Assembly: GCA_900539455.1 (NCBI GenBank)
Contig: UQCD01000002.1
Span: 1-64,000 of the forward strand
Reading direction: 5' to 3'
Source of the DNA: an uncultured Eubacteriales bacterium
GTDB lineage: Bacteria > Bacillota > Clostridia > Lachnospirales > Lachnospiraceae
Length of the DNA: 64,000 bases
The position numbers and the translations under genes are program-made. The number at the start of each line of letters is the position of its first letter. Position 1 is the first letter of the stretch. Shown here piece by piece: positions 42,173-50,880 of this stretch. The notes beneath the pieces were generated by a model, which was not told the origin of the DNA, did not search any database, and was given only the letters and a program-made list of their open reading frames with translations.

Positions 42173-44290
42173 GTGAAAAATGGTCTTTTCCTAACATTAA
42201 AAGGATATAATAAGAAAAATATTTTAAAAGATGTTTTTGCAGGCATTATTATAATGGCAGTGTCTATACCTATATCTATGGGATATGCACAGATTGCCGG
42301 ATTACCTGCTATTTACGGACTTTATGGCTCAGTATTTCCTATACTTGCATTTGCTGTGTTTTCAAGCTCTTACCAATTTATATTTGGAGTAGATGCAGCA
42401 CCAGCAGCACTTGTCGGCTCTGCACTTTTAGGTCTGAATATACAAAGCGGCTCTAAGGAAGCATTGGCGGCCGTGCCATTGATTACACTATTTGTGGCAC
42501 TTTGGCTGTTTGCTTTTTATTTAATGAAGGCAGGAAAGCTTGTAAGCTACATATCTGCACCTGTAATGGGAGGCTTTATAACAGGCATTTGTACTACCAT
42601 TATATTAATGCAGCTTCCGAAGCTTATGGGAGGAAATGCTGGAGTAGGAGAGTTTTTTGAACTGGCAGAGCATATAATTGATACAGCAAAAAATATTAAT
42701 ATTCCGTCATTAATACTTGGAATTAGTACGCTTATTATATTATTAATATCAAAGAAATTTATTCCTAAGTTTCCAATGGCAGTTTTAATGATGGCAGCAG
42801 GAGCCTGTATGACAAAGTTTCTTTCTATAAGGGATTTTGGAATACAAACCTTAGCATCAGTTGAAAAGGGCTTACCTGCCTGGAGTATTCCGGATTTTTC
42901 GGCTGTACCAATTAAAGAAGCAATAACTATCAGCTTGTCTGTAGCAGTAGTTATTATGGCAGAAACACTACTTGCCGAAAATAATTTTGCCAGCAAAAAT
43001 GGATATAAAATAAATGATAATAGAGAAATATTAGCATTTTCAGTTGGAAATCTTATGGCAGCACTTACAGGCTGTACTCCAATTAATGGCTCAGTTTCAA
43101 GAACCGCTATGGGAGAGCAGTATCAGGCAAAGACACAGCTTACCAGTATAGTGGCTGGTATATCTATGATTATTGTGTTAGTCTGTGCCACAGGATTTAT
43201 CGGATATTTGCCAATTCCGGTTTTAACTGCTATTGTAATATCTGCATTAATGGGAGCTACAGAGTTTGAGCTGGTAGCAAGGCTTTGGAAGGTAAGCAGA
43301 ACAGAATGCTTTATATTTATTGGGGCTTTTGTAGGCGTTTTATTTTTAGGAACTATAAATGGCGTTTTAATAGGCATTATTCTTTCATTTACAGAAATAA
43401 TTATTAGAACCTCAAAGCCTAATCGATGTTTTCTGGGTATACAGCCGGGACACAAGCATTTTCGTAATTTAAACAGTACCAGTGCAGTACATCCTATATC
43501 GGGTGTTGTAATATATAGATTTAGTAGTAATTTATTTTTTGCCAACATTGATGTTATGATGCAGGATATAGAAGATCATATTAAGGAGGACACAAAGGCA
43601 GTAATATTAGATGCAAGTGGTATAGGCAATATTGATATTACAGCAGCAGATAAGCTGTCTATGCTTTACAAGAATTTAAAGGCAAAAGATATAAGATTTT
43701 ATATGACTGAGCATATAGCTGATGTGAATAACCAGCTTAGAAGATTAGGACTTTCCTATATGATAGAGGAGGGACGAGTAAGAAGAACTATACATATTGC
43801 ACTTAAGGATATGGGAATTAACAGACCATATCCACTAGAAAATGGTGTTGATAATGAGCAGCTAAGCGCTTCTAGAAGGCGTGCAGATAATCGAGTGCAG
43901 GAGTTTGTATGGGCATTTGGTGAGGAGTCAGAGGAACAGATAGAAAAACAGATAGAAATGCAAATCGAGCAGCTAAAGGAAACGAAGGATGTTGAAAACT
44001 TAATTCATGGCCGCTGGTCACATATGGAGGACTTGGACCAGGATGAATGGTTAGAACATTTAGAGGAACATTTAAAAGAAATTGTTAATATGTCAGGTAA
44101 AGAAGAAAAGAGCTTAGCTATAAAAATTGAGGAGCATAGAAAAGAAATTCATGATAGAATAGCAAAGGAGCATCCTGAGCTGGCAGAAAAGTTTAAGGAA
44201 AGAAGACATTTGTTAGATGAGCATTTAAAGGCTAAAAAACCAGAGGTTTATAAGCTGGTAATTGAGTTTAGAAATAACAAAAAGCTATAA
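42173..44290 (+). CDS. SulP-family anion transporter with STAS domain
   Basis: The protein of about 705 residues has a SulP membrane domain (about 15-420; DVFAGIIIMAVSIPISMGYA and AGLPAIYGLYGSVFPILAFA are typical), a cytoplasmic STAS domain (about 450-555; ILDASGIGNIDITAADKL), and an unusual charged C-terminal extension of about 130 residues rich in Glu, Lys and Gln with EEQIEKQIEMQIEQLKE. GTG 42173 is nine bases after AGGAG, while ATG 42164 would touch the site. Substrates of the family include sulfate, bicarbonate and dicarboxylates. Confidence 0.88.
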   Translation: MKNGLFLTLKGYNKKNILKDVFAGIIIMAVSIPISMGYAQIAGLPAIYGLYGSVFPILAFAVFSSSYQFIFGVDAAPAALVGSALLGLNIQSGSKEALAAVPLITLFVALWLFAFYLMKAGKLVSYISAPVMGGFITGICTTIILMQLPKLMGGNAGVGEFFELAEHIIDTAKNINIPSLILGISTLIILLISKKFIPKFPMAVLMMAAGACMTKFLSIRDFGIQTLASVEKGLPAWSIPDFSAVPIKEAITISLSVAVVIMAETLLAENNFASKNGYKINDNREILAFSVGNLMAALTGCTPINGSVSRTAMGEQYQAKTQLTSIVAGISMIIVLVCATGFIGYLPIPVLTAIVISALMGATEFELVARLWKVSRTECFIFIGAFVGVLFLGTINGVLIGIILSFTEIIIRTSKPNRCFLGIQPGHKHFRNLNSTSAVHPISGVVIYRFSSNLFFANIDVMMQDIEDHIKEDTKAVILDASGIGNIDITAADKLSMLYKNLKAKDIRFYMTEHIADVNNQLRRLGLSYMIEEGRVRRTIHIALKDMGINRPYPLENGVDNEQLSASRRRADNRVQEFVWAFGEESEEQIEKQIEMQIEQLKETKDVENLIHGRWSHMEDLDQDEWLEHLEEHLKEIVNMSGKEEKSLAIKIEEHRKEIHDRIAKEHPELAEKFKERRHLLDEHLKAKKPEVYKLVIEFRNNKKL

Positions 44291-44328
44291 GATGTATAGC
44301 AAATAAAAAGCAGAAAGGAGCAGATACG

Positions 44329-44757
44329 ATGAATATTAGCTGTAAAGATATGACTAAATATGTTAAAAAGATAATAGTGCTTTTATTATTCACATTACTT
44401 TGTACTAATATATTATCATATGACAGCAATCTATTTAGTGATTATAATAGAACACTAAGTAACGACCCTTTTAGCTTTCAGACTACAGGAAAATCGGATA
44501 GTGAGGACGATATTTGCACAAGTGAAATGCTTGGCAAAAGTGTAGGGGCATTGGTTACTAATGTTTTAAGCAATAATATTAACCAGAAAAACAACCTTAG
44601 ACAGCAATATAGTATTGTTTTTTTAGATATGATTTTCCAAAATAATGGAAGTCAGTTTTTGTATGTTGAAATTTTAACACCATATGTTCATTTACAGCAA
44701 ATGAATGTTACAGAGTATATACATAAGGTGGACGGTAAAAAAAGAGAAGTTCTATAG
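44329..44757 (+). CDS. Exported hypothetical protein (142 aa)
   Basis: The protein has an N-terminal hydrophobic segment (about 12-32), possibly a signal anchor, followed by a Ser/Asn-rich stretch and a domain with YSIVFLDMIFQNNGSQFLY. No family is recognised. AAAGGAG lies 8 bases before the ATG. It follows the SulP gene by 38 bases and may be in the same transcript. The first residues include a Cys (NISCKDM) but no lipobox. Confidence 0.55.
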   Translation: MNISCKDMTKYVKKIIVLLLFTLLCTNILSYDSNLFSDYNRTLSNDPFSFQTTGKSDSEDDICTSEMLGKSVGALVTNVLSNNINQKNNLRQQYSIVFLDMIFQNNGSQFLYVEILTPYVHLQQMNVTEYIHKVDGKKREVL

Positions 44758-44899
44758 GTCTGTTATTCAATAGGCTTATTCCAGTGCAATTAAAGATATT
44801 GTTTTACAGCCTCATTTTGTGAGGTTTATTAGTAGTGCGTATATTTTACGATCACTAAAAGGTTTGATTAAAATATGAATGTAATAAAGGAGAAAATAT

Positions 44900-45073
44900 A
44901 TGGTTCAGGATATAATAGTAATAGTGTTTTGCGTAGTTGCGTTTGGAGCAGCTATTTGGGGCTGGTGGATTGATAGTGGAATTGGAAAGAAGAGTAATAA
45001 AAAGGATAATGAAAAGGATAGTGAAAATGAAACAGTCAGTAAAATAAATATTAATGCAGGACAGAATAGTTAA
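44900..45073 (+). CDS. Small single-helix membrane protein (57 aa)
   Basis: ATG 44900 follows AAAGGAG by seven bases. The protein has one N-terminal membrane helix (DIIVIVFCVVAFGAAIWGWW, about 4-23) and a charged hydrophilic tail rich in Lys, Asn, Asp and Glu. It lies 25 bases upstream of the Na/Pi cotransporter gene in the same direction and may be a regulatory or accessory peptide of it. No family is recognised. Confidence 0.6.
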   Translation: MVQDIIVIVFCVVAFGAAIWGWWIDSGIGKKSNKKDNEKDSENETVSKININAGQNS

Positions 45074-45098
45074 ATATGAAAGTCGAGGATAAAATAAA

Positions 45099-46745
45099 GT
45101 GAATTTTACAAGCATAATGGGACTATTGGGTGGGTTGGCATTGTTTTTATATGGTATGCAGATGATGGGAAATGGGCTTGAAGCTGCGGCTGGAAACAAA
45201 ATGAAATTGATTCTTAAAAAGCTGACAGCCAACAGGTTTGTTGGAGTTTTAGTAGGTGCATTAATAACTGCAGTAATTCAGTCATCTTCAGCAACTACAG
45301 TTATGGTGGTGGGCTTTGTAAATTCCAGATTAATGACATTAAATCAAGCTATATGGATAATTATGGGTGCAAATATTGGTACAACCATTACAGGACAGTT
45401 AATTGCCTTAGATGTAGGGGCAATAGCACCTGTTATAGCTTTTGCAGGTGTGGCAGCAATAGTTTTTGTAAAAAATGAAAATGTTAGGCACATAGGAAGT
45501 ATAATGGCAGGTTTGGGAATATTGTTTATTGGCATGGATATGATGAGTGGTGCAATGAAACCATTATCAGAGGCTCAGGGATTTATTAATATTCTTACAA
45601 AGTTTGAAAATCCTATATTTGGTATTTTGGCAGGAACAATATTTACAGCACTGATACAATCCTCATCTGCTTCAGTAGGTATTTTGCAGGCATTAGCAAC
45701 GAGTGGGGTGATTGGATTAAAAAGTGCAGCCTTTGTATTGTTTGGACAAAATATCGGAACCTGTGTGACAGCACTTTTAGCATCTGTCGGAACAGGACGA
45801 AATGCTAAAAGAACAACACTTATACATATAATGTTTAATGTATTTGGAACGGTGGTATTCACTATTTTGTGTCTTGCAACACCTATTATAAATGTAGTTG
45901 AGAGCTGGACGCCTAATAGTGCCACTTCACAAATTGCCAATATGCACACAATGTTTAATATTGTTACCACCATACTTCTATTGCCGGTAGGAGGCTGGCT
46001 TGAAAAAATAGCAAAAATAATCATAAAAGACAAAGATGGACAGCCAGAAGCAGAGGATATGAAGGTAGAATATCTGCTCGACTTAAAACATATTAATGCT
46101 GAAAAGCTGGGAGCTTCAATTATTTGTATGGAGGGAATAAAAAAAGAAATTAGAAGAATGTTTATAATGGCACAAAGTAATGTGGAGGAAGGACTGAAGG
46201 TATTTGAAAATGGGGGCAAAAAGGAGTATGAAATAATTGAAAAAAGGGAGGAATATGTTGATTACCTAAATAAAGAAATATCAAAGTACATTACAGCAGT
46301 AATATCCTTTGAGGGAACACATGCAGGTAGTAAGATTTTTAATTCTTTATTTACAATTACCAGTAACATAGAAAGAATAAGTGACCACGCATTAAACATA
46401 GCTGGATATTCAAAAATAATAGACGAGAAAAATATAGTATTTTCAAAGGAAACACAAAAAGAAATAGGGGAAATACAAAGAGTATGTGATGATATGTTTA
46501 AATTAATTTTGGAAACACCAGAGGACTATATACAGTGGCACGAGAAAGCAGCGTGTATGGAGCAGAAAATAGACGATATGACGGTAAAGTTTAGGAACAA
46601 TATGTATGAGGGCTTACGAAACGGCATATGCTCAGACGAAGGAAGTATTTTGTTTTCTGAAATGCTTACAGACTTTGAAAGAATTGGCGACCATGGATTA
46701 AACATTGCAAATGAGATTTTACATATGTCAATGATTGAAAAATGA
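45099..46745 (+). CDS. Na/Pi cotransporter family protein with PhoU-like domain
   Basis: The 548-residue protein has about eight to nine membrane helices (1-310) with the two inverted family motifs, QSSSATTVMVVGFVNS and QSSSASVGILQAL, followed by a cytoplasmic PhoU-like helical domain (335-545; ITSNIERISDHALNIA and DFERIGDHGLNIANE). Family knowledge: sodium-driven phosphate transport or regulation. GTG 45099 lies nine bases after CGAGGA. No pho genes are adjacent. Confidence 0.92.
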   Translation: MNFTSIMGLLGGLALFLYGMQMMGNGLEAAAGNKMKLILKKLTANRFVGVLVGALITAVIQSSSATTVMVVGFVNSRLMTLNQAIWIIMGANIGTTITGQLIALDVGAIAPVIAFAGVAAIVFVKNENVRHIGSIMAGLGILFIGMDMMSGAMKPLSEAQGFINILTKFENPIFGILAGTIFTALIQSSSASVGILQALATSGVIGLKSAAFVLFGQNIGTCVTALLASVGTGRNAKRTTLIHIMFNVFGTVVFTILCLATPIINVVESWTPNSATSQIANMHTMFNIVTTILLLPVGGWLEKIAKIIIKDKDGQPEAEDMKVEYLLDLKHINAEKLGASIICMEGIKKEIRRMFIMAQSNVEEGLKVFENGGKKEYEIIEKREEYVDYLNKEISKYITAVISFEGTHAGSKIFNSLFTITSNIERISDHALNIAGYSKIIDEKNIVFSKETQKEIGEIQRVCDDMFKLILETPEDYIQWHEKAACMEQKIDDMTVKFRNNMYEGLRNGICSDEGSILFSEMLTDFERIGDHGLNIANEILHMSMIEK

Positions 46746-46840
46746 TAGTTGATTTTTTCAAAAAGACATATATAATAACTATTGTAAATCAAAAATATAG
46801 TTTTATATTTTAATAAACAGTATTGAAAATTTCATGAAAG

Positions 46841-46929
46841 ATAGGGAATGAGGTTCTCCCTTAGTCAAAGACTAAAACCGCTATTTAGCTGATGACTTCT
46901 GCAAACACGCAGAAGCTGTCAGCTTTTTG
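46841..46929 (+). promoter_or_regulatory. Fluoride (crcB) riboswitch with terminator
   Basis: The aptamer matches the fluoride riboswitch pattern: AGGGAATGAGGTTCTCCC at 46842-46859, AAAACCGCT at 46874-46882, and AGCTGATGACTTCTGC at 46887-46902. The last element also forms a terminator stem with GCAGAAGCTGTCAGCT (46909-46924), followed by TTTTTG. Established mechanism: fluoride binding disrupts termination and turns on fluoride detoxification genes. The next gene is a cation:proton antiporter, a class reported under this riboswitch. Confidence 0.9.
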
Positions 46930-46938
46930 TAATTTATC

Positions 46939-47060
46939 GATGTCAAGCATCTGTTCCAAAGTGACACGGCTATGCTTGCATAAAGCCGTGTCACTAGGAA
47001 CAGATATTTGACATCTAAGCACAGCGAACAGCGTAGCTGTGAGCTGTGCTTAGATGTCAA
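46939..47060 (+). other. Two mutually exclusive long hairpins in the antiporter leader
   Basis: Hairpin A pairs GATGTCAA, ATCTGTTCC and AGTGACACGGCT (46939-46971) with AGCCGTGTCACT, GGAACAGAT and TTGACATC (46984-47015). Hairpin B pairs TTGACATCTAAGCACAGC (47008-47025) with GCTGTGCTTAGATGTCAA (47043-47060). The segment TTGACATC (47008-47015) belongs to both, so both full stems cannot form at once. The element is between the riboswitch and the antiporter start. Confidence 0.85.
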
Positions 47061-47065
47061 ATAAA

Positions 47066-47240
47066 GAGCGAAAAGCGAAGCTTGGAGCGGCTTGACAGAG
47101 GACAGTCAAGTGAGCGAAAAGCGAAGCTTGGAGCGTCTTGACAGAGGATAGGACAGTCAAGCGAGCGAAAAGCGAAGCTTAGAGCGTCTTGACAGAGGAT
47201 AGGACAGTCAAGCGAAGCTTAGAGCGGCGTGACAGAGGTG
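47066..47240 (+). repeat. 46-51-bp tandem repeats, about 3.5 copies
   Basis: Units start at 47066, 47112 and 47163 with GAGCGAAAAGCGAAGCTT and contain CTTGACAGAGG and GACAGTCAAG, which can pair with each other as a small hairpin in each unit. A partial fourth copy starts near 47212. The array is more G+C-rich than the surroundings. Confidence 0.88.
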
Positions 47241-47282
47241 GCACTGTGCCTGCACAGAGAAAAAATGAAAAGAGGAATTTAT

Positions 47283-48476
47283 ATGTTACTTAGCATTGCA
47301 CTTATTTTAATTGTAGGAATGTCCATGGGCTTTATTTGCAAAAAGCTAAAATTACCAAGTCTTTTGGGAATGTTATTTACAGGAATAATATTAGGACCAT
47401 ATGCTTTAAATTTGTTAGACGAAAGTATATTAGGAATTTCCCCACAGCTAAGAAAAATTGCACTTATTATTATATTAACCAGAGCAGGCTTAGGGCTTGA
47501 TGTATCAGGCTTAAAGAAAATAGGCAGACCTGCTGTAATGATGTGCTTTATTCCAGCCACCTTTGAGCTTGTTGGTATAGTATTATTTGCACCAAAGCTT
47601 TTGGGAATATCAATTCTTGAGGCAGCTATTATGGGAGCTGTGCTGGCAGCAGTTTCCCCGGCGGTGGTTGTACCTAGAATGGTAAAGCTTATGGAGGAGG
47701 GCTATGGCACAAGACAGGGTATTCCTCAGCTTATTTTGGCAGGTGCGTCAGTAGATGATGTATATGTTATTGTATTATTTACTACATTTACAGGGATAAT
47801 GCAGGGAGAAAAAGTATCAGTAATGAATTTTATAAACATTCCGGTATCTATAATATTAGGTATTGTAATAGGCTTAGTAATAGGCTTTTTATTAGCAAAG
47901 TATTTTGAAAAGCTGCATATTAGAGATACAACAAAGGTACTTATAATTTTAAGCTTATCCTTCATATTAGTTACATTAGAGGATAGCATGACAACTGCAA
48001 TTACATTTTCTGCGTTAATAGCCATAATGTTTATGGGTGTAGGACTTCAAAAATATAGGAATGAAGCTGCAAAAAGATTATCACTTAAATTTGGAAAATT
48101 GTGGGTAGGAGCAGAGGTGTTTTTATTTGTATTGGTCGGGGCAACTGTTAATATAAAATATTTAGGAAATGTAGGAATTAAAGCGTTAATAGTTATAATA
48201 TCAGCATTACTATTTAGAATGATAGGAGTATTTATATGCTTATTAGGAACAAAATTAAATAGGAAGGAAAAATTATTTACAATGCTGGCATATACACCAA
48301 AGGCTACTGTGCAGGCAGCAATAGGTGGTATTCCTTTAGCCTTAGGCTTTTCTTGTGGAAACATAGTATTGACAGTGGCTGTGCTTGCTATAGTAATAAC
48401 AGCACCATTGGGAGCATTTGCAATAGACGCTTCTTATAGAAAATTTTTGACCAATGAGAAACTTGAGAACAGGTAA
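47283..48476 (+). CDS. Cation:proton antiporter under a fluoride riboswitch
   Basis: The 397-residue membrane protein belongs to the CPA superfamily (Na/H exchanger fold) with about twelve helices. Conserved stretches are KKLKLPSLLGMLFTGIILGP, ILTRAGLGLD and LAGASVDDVYVIVLF, where the adjacent Asp pair is the probable ion site. ATG 47283 follows AGAGGA; an upstream GTG at 47229 lies in the repeat array and is unlikely. The fluoride riboswitch at 46841 implies a role in fluoride export or in coping with fluoride-induced acid stress. It has no C-terminal TrkA domain. Confidence 0.88.
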   Translation: MLLSIALILIVGMSMGFICKKLKLPSLLGMLFTGIILGPYALNLLDESILGISPQLRKIALIIILTRAGLGLDVSGLKKIGRPAVMMCFIPATFELVGIVLFAPKLLGISILEAAIMGAVLAAVSPAVVVPRMVKLMEEGYGTRQGIPQLILAGASVDDVYVIVLFTTFTGIMQGEKVSVMNFINIPVSIILGIVIGLVIGFLLAKYFEKLHIRDTTKVLIILSLSFILVTLEDSMTTAITFSALIAIMFMGVGLQKYRNEAAKRLSLKFGKLWVGAEVFLFVLVGATVNIKYLGNVGIKALIVIISALLFRMIGVFICLLGTKLNRKEKLFTMLAYTPKATVQAAIGGIPLALGFSCGNIVLTVAVLAIVITAPLGAFAIDASYRKFLTNEKLENR

Positions 48477-48585
48477 GGGAAGTGTTATACTATTAACAAT
48501 TTAGGTATTAATAACGGCGATTTATGTACAACAATTACATTATTAAAATAAATGCTAATAAAGATAAAATAAGAAAGGCTAACAA

Positions 48586-49215
48586 ATGAGTGAATGTGAA
48601 TACTGTGATACTGAGATAGATTATCACGAAGTTATAGATTGTATAACCTGTGCCTTAGATGCAAGAGATCCTTATACTGCTGGACATTCTGAAAGAGTAA
48701 GTGATATGACCTTAAAGTTATGTCAGTTAATAGGACTAAAGAAGGATGATATAGCAAAAATACACATTGCGGCACATTTACATGATATTGGAAAAATCGG
48801 AGTTCCTGATGCAGTATTAAATAAAGCAGGAAAGCTTACAGATGAGGAGTTTCAGTGGATAAAAAAGCACCCAGTAATAGGAGCAGAAATTTTAAATAAA
48901 TCCCATACGCTTAGTGAGCTATCAGATATTGTATTAATGCACCATGAAAGATATGACGGCAAGGGCTATCCACTAGGAAAGGCTGGCGTAGATATTCCTA
49001 TAGGTGCCAGAATTATTGCAATATGTGACTCTATAGATGCTATTACATCTAACAGATGTTATCGGAAGGCTCATGATTTTGACTATTGTTATAATGAAAT
49101 AGAAAAAAATTTAGGCAAAATGTATGACCCTATAGTTGGAAAGTATGTATTAGATAATTGGGAGGAAATAACCAGCGTAGTAAAAAATCAAAGAGGTATT
49201 ATTGAAGAAAAGTAG
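48586..49215 (+). CDS. HD-GYP domain phosphodiesterase
   Basis: The 209-residue cytoplasmic protein is almost entirely an HD-GYP domain: ALDARDPYTAGHSERVSDM, the HD motif in HLHDIGKIGVPD, and HHERYDGKGYP, the diagnostic GYP motif. Family knowledge: it hydrolyses cyclic di-GMP. The N-terminus has four cysteines as two CxxC pairs (CEYC and CITC), which could bind metal. No receiver or membrane domain is attached. A lipoprotein amidase gene follows after nine bases. Confidence 0.92.
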   Translation: MSECEYCDTEIDYHEVIDCITCALDARDPYTAGHSERVSDMTLKLCQLIGLKKDDIAKIHIAAHLHDIGKIGVPDAVLNKAGKLTDEEFQWIKKHPVIGAEILNKSHTLSELSDIVLMHHERYDGKGYPLGKAGVDIPIGARIIAICDSIDAITSNRCYRKAHDFDYCYNEIEKNLGKMYDPIVGKYVLDNWEEITSVVKNQRGIIEEK

Positions 49216-49224
49216 GAGAATACA

Positions 49225-50205
49225 ATGGGTAAAAAACAAAGAAGAACAAACCTTTATATACTTATGTCAATTCTTATAGGTATATTGCTCGCCCTTGTTG
49301 GTTGTGCTGAAAAAAATAACAGTGCAAATAATAAAAAAGATTACAATGCAGTTATTGCAACTATGACTACTGATAGTGGAGAAATTACTGGCAATATTAC
49401 AAACGAAAATGAGAGTAATACAACTACCAGCACCACTAAAAACAAAGCAGAAACAACAAAAAATGCAAATACAGAAGCCACATCCAAAACTACAGAAATT
49501 ACAAAATCTGAAACAACAGAAACAACAGAAACTACCACTAGAAATAACGGTACAACTGGAAATAATTCTTCGGCAGGTCTTGTAATAGCTATAGATGCAG
49601 GACATCAGTTACACGGAAATAGCGAAAAAGAGCCTATTGGACCAGGGGCAAGTGAAATGAAGGCCAAGGTAGCACAGGGAACAGCAGGTGTAGCCACAGG
49701 TCTTGCAGAATATGAGCTTACTCTCAGGGTTTCTTTAAAGCTGCAGCAGGAATTAATAAACAGAGGCTATAAGGTGTTAATGATTAGAACAACCAATGAT
49801 GTAAATATAAGCAATGCTCAAAGAGCTATTATGGCAAACGAGGCAAAGGTAGATGCCTTTGTAAGAATTCATGCAAATGGCTCTAGTGATTCATCAGCAA
49901 ATGGAGCAATGACAATATGTCAGACACCAAGTAATCCTTATAATGGCTATCTATACAACAAAAGCTATAGACTTTCTATGAATATTTTAGATGCTGTAGT
50001 AGGAGCTACTGGATGTAAAAAGGAATATGTATGGGAAACTGACACTATGAGTGGAATAAACTGGTGTCAGGTACCAGCCACTATCGTTGAAATGGGATAT
50101 ATGAGTAATGCAGCAGAGGATACAAAAATGGCAACAGACCAGTATCAATGGGAAATAGTAAAGGGTATTGCAGACGGAATAGACAATTACTTTTTACAAA
50201 GATAA
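49225..50205 (+). CDS. Lipoprotein N-acetylmuramoyl-L-alanine amidase
   Basis: The 326-residue protein has a lipoprotein signal (LALVGC, cysteine about residue 27), a Thr/Glu/Asn-rich linker (35-115) and an Amidase_3 domain (118-326). Zinc ligands and catalytic Glu are seen as DAGHQ, LAEYEL, RIHANG and VEMGYMSN. It cleaves the amide bond between muramic acid and the peptide stem at the outer face of the membrane. It follows the HD-GYP gene closely and shares a terminator with the convergent merR gene. Confidence 0.93.
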   Translation: MGKKQRRTNLYILMSILIGILLALVGCAEKNNSANNKKDYNAVIATMTTDSGEITGNITNENESNTTTSTTKNKAETTKNANTEATSKTTEITKSETTETTETTTRNNGTTGNNSSAGLVIAIDAGHQLHGNSEKEPIGPGASEMKAKVAQGTAGVATGLAEYELTLRVSLKLQQELINRGYKVLMIRTTNDVNISNAQRAIMANEAKVDAFVRIHANGSSDSSANGAMTICQTPSNPYNGYLYNKSYRLSMNILDAVVGATGCKKEYVWETDTMSGINWCQVPATIVEMGYMSNAAEDTKMATDQYQWEIVKGIADGIDNYFLQR

Positions 50206-50228
50206 AGCCCATATTAGCTATGGGCTTT
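50204..50228. terminator. Bidirectional terminator between amidase and merR
   Basis: AAAGCCCATA (50204-50213) pairs with TATGGGCTTT (50219-50228). It overlaps both stop codons, and A/T runs on either side let it serve both strands. Confidence 0.8.
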
Positions 50229-50651
50229 ATTGTAAAGTTCTTTAATCTCTTTTGGTAAATTGTCTGGTATTATTTGTAATAATCTATCTTCATTACCGTC
50301 CTTTATGGCTTGTTCATAGTACCAGCATTTAAACTTAATCATAGCCATATTTTTTTCAAGATTTTCCATTTCTTCTTCAAGAGCCTTTTTTCTGGCTTCA
50401 AAAAGCTCTTTACGCTTTGTATAGGTGGAAGGGCCTTCCTTGCACCATTTCATAAAGGTTTTAATATCCTTTATTTCCATACCTGATTTTTTTAGGCACT
50501 CTATTACATGTAAAGAGTCAATTTCCTGTTCACCAAATTTTCTGATACCGGCAACCCTTTGTATATTAGGAAATAATCCCTCCTTGTCATAATAGCGGAG
50601 AGTTGAGCTAGGTAAATTAAACATTTCTGATACTTGTCCTATTGTATACAT
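50214..50651 (-). CDS. MerR family transcriptional regulator
   Basis: The 145-residue protein begins MYTIGQVSEMFNLPSSTLRY, a standard MerR helix-turn-helix, followed by YDKEGLFPNIQR and a coiled-coil dimerisation helix (80-115). The start at 50651 lies five bases after GGAGG on the minus strand; the in-frame ATG at 50663 precedes that site. A conserved Cys in FKCWYYEQA may be a sensor, as in aldehyde-responsive AdhR-like members. A 7-4-7 dyad in its own promoter fits that subgroup. No target gene is adjacent. Confidence 0.9.
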   Translation of the reverse strand: MYTIGQVSEMFNLPSSTLRYYDKEGLFPNIQRVAGIRKFGEQEIDSLHVIECLKKSGMEIKDIKTFMKWCKEGPSTYTKRKELFEARKKALEEEMENLEKNMAMIKFKCWYYEQAIKDGNEDRLLQIIPDNLPKEIKELYNKAHS

Positions 50652-50668
50652 AAAAACCTCCATATATA

Positions 50669-50686
50669 CTTAAAGCTGGGTTTAAG
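50669..50686 (-). promoter_or_regulatory. MerR-type 7-4-7 inverted repeat operator
   Basis: Read on the plus strand, CTTAAAG-CTGG-GTTTAAG is an inverted repeat with 7-base arms and a 4-base centre. From memory the AdhR consensus is CTTAAAG-N4-CTTTAAG, differing at one base. It lies 18 bases upstream of the merR start codon. Confidence 0.6.
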
Positions 50687-50880
50687 TATTGATAATTGTA
50701 TGTTATCAAACATATTAAAAGAAATCAAGGATATTATTATAAGCTGTTAATAGGCGTCACTTAGTAATAAGGCAGTAATAAATCAAATGTATAGACAAAA
50801 TCTATTAACTATGATATAAGAATAACTGGTTGTAAGATTTTAGATAATAAAAATTGACACAAAAAAGGAGAAAGCAAATT

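Noticed and set aside
45575..46219. Long minus-strand frame (214 codons) opposite the Na/Pi cotransporter gene
   Set aside because: No start signals and composition explained by the complementary membrane-protein codons.
47066..47240. Tandem repeats as a CRISPR array
   Set aside because: There are no unique spacers of constant length between the repeats; the whole unit is repeated, and no cas genes are nearby.
48586..48660. Four N-terminal cysteines of the HD-GYP protein as a zinc finger
   Set aside because: One Cys lies in the common ExIDC part of the domain, and spacing between pairs is not that of a known zinc-finger family; kept only as a remark.
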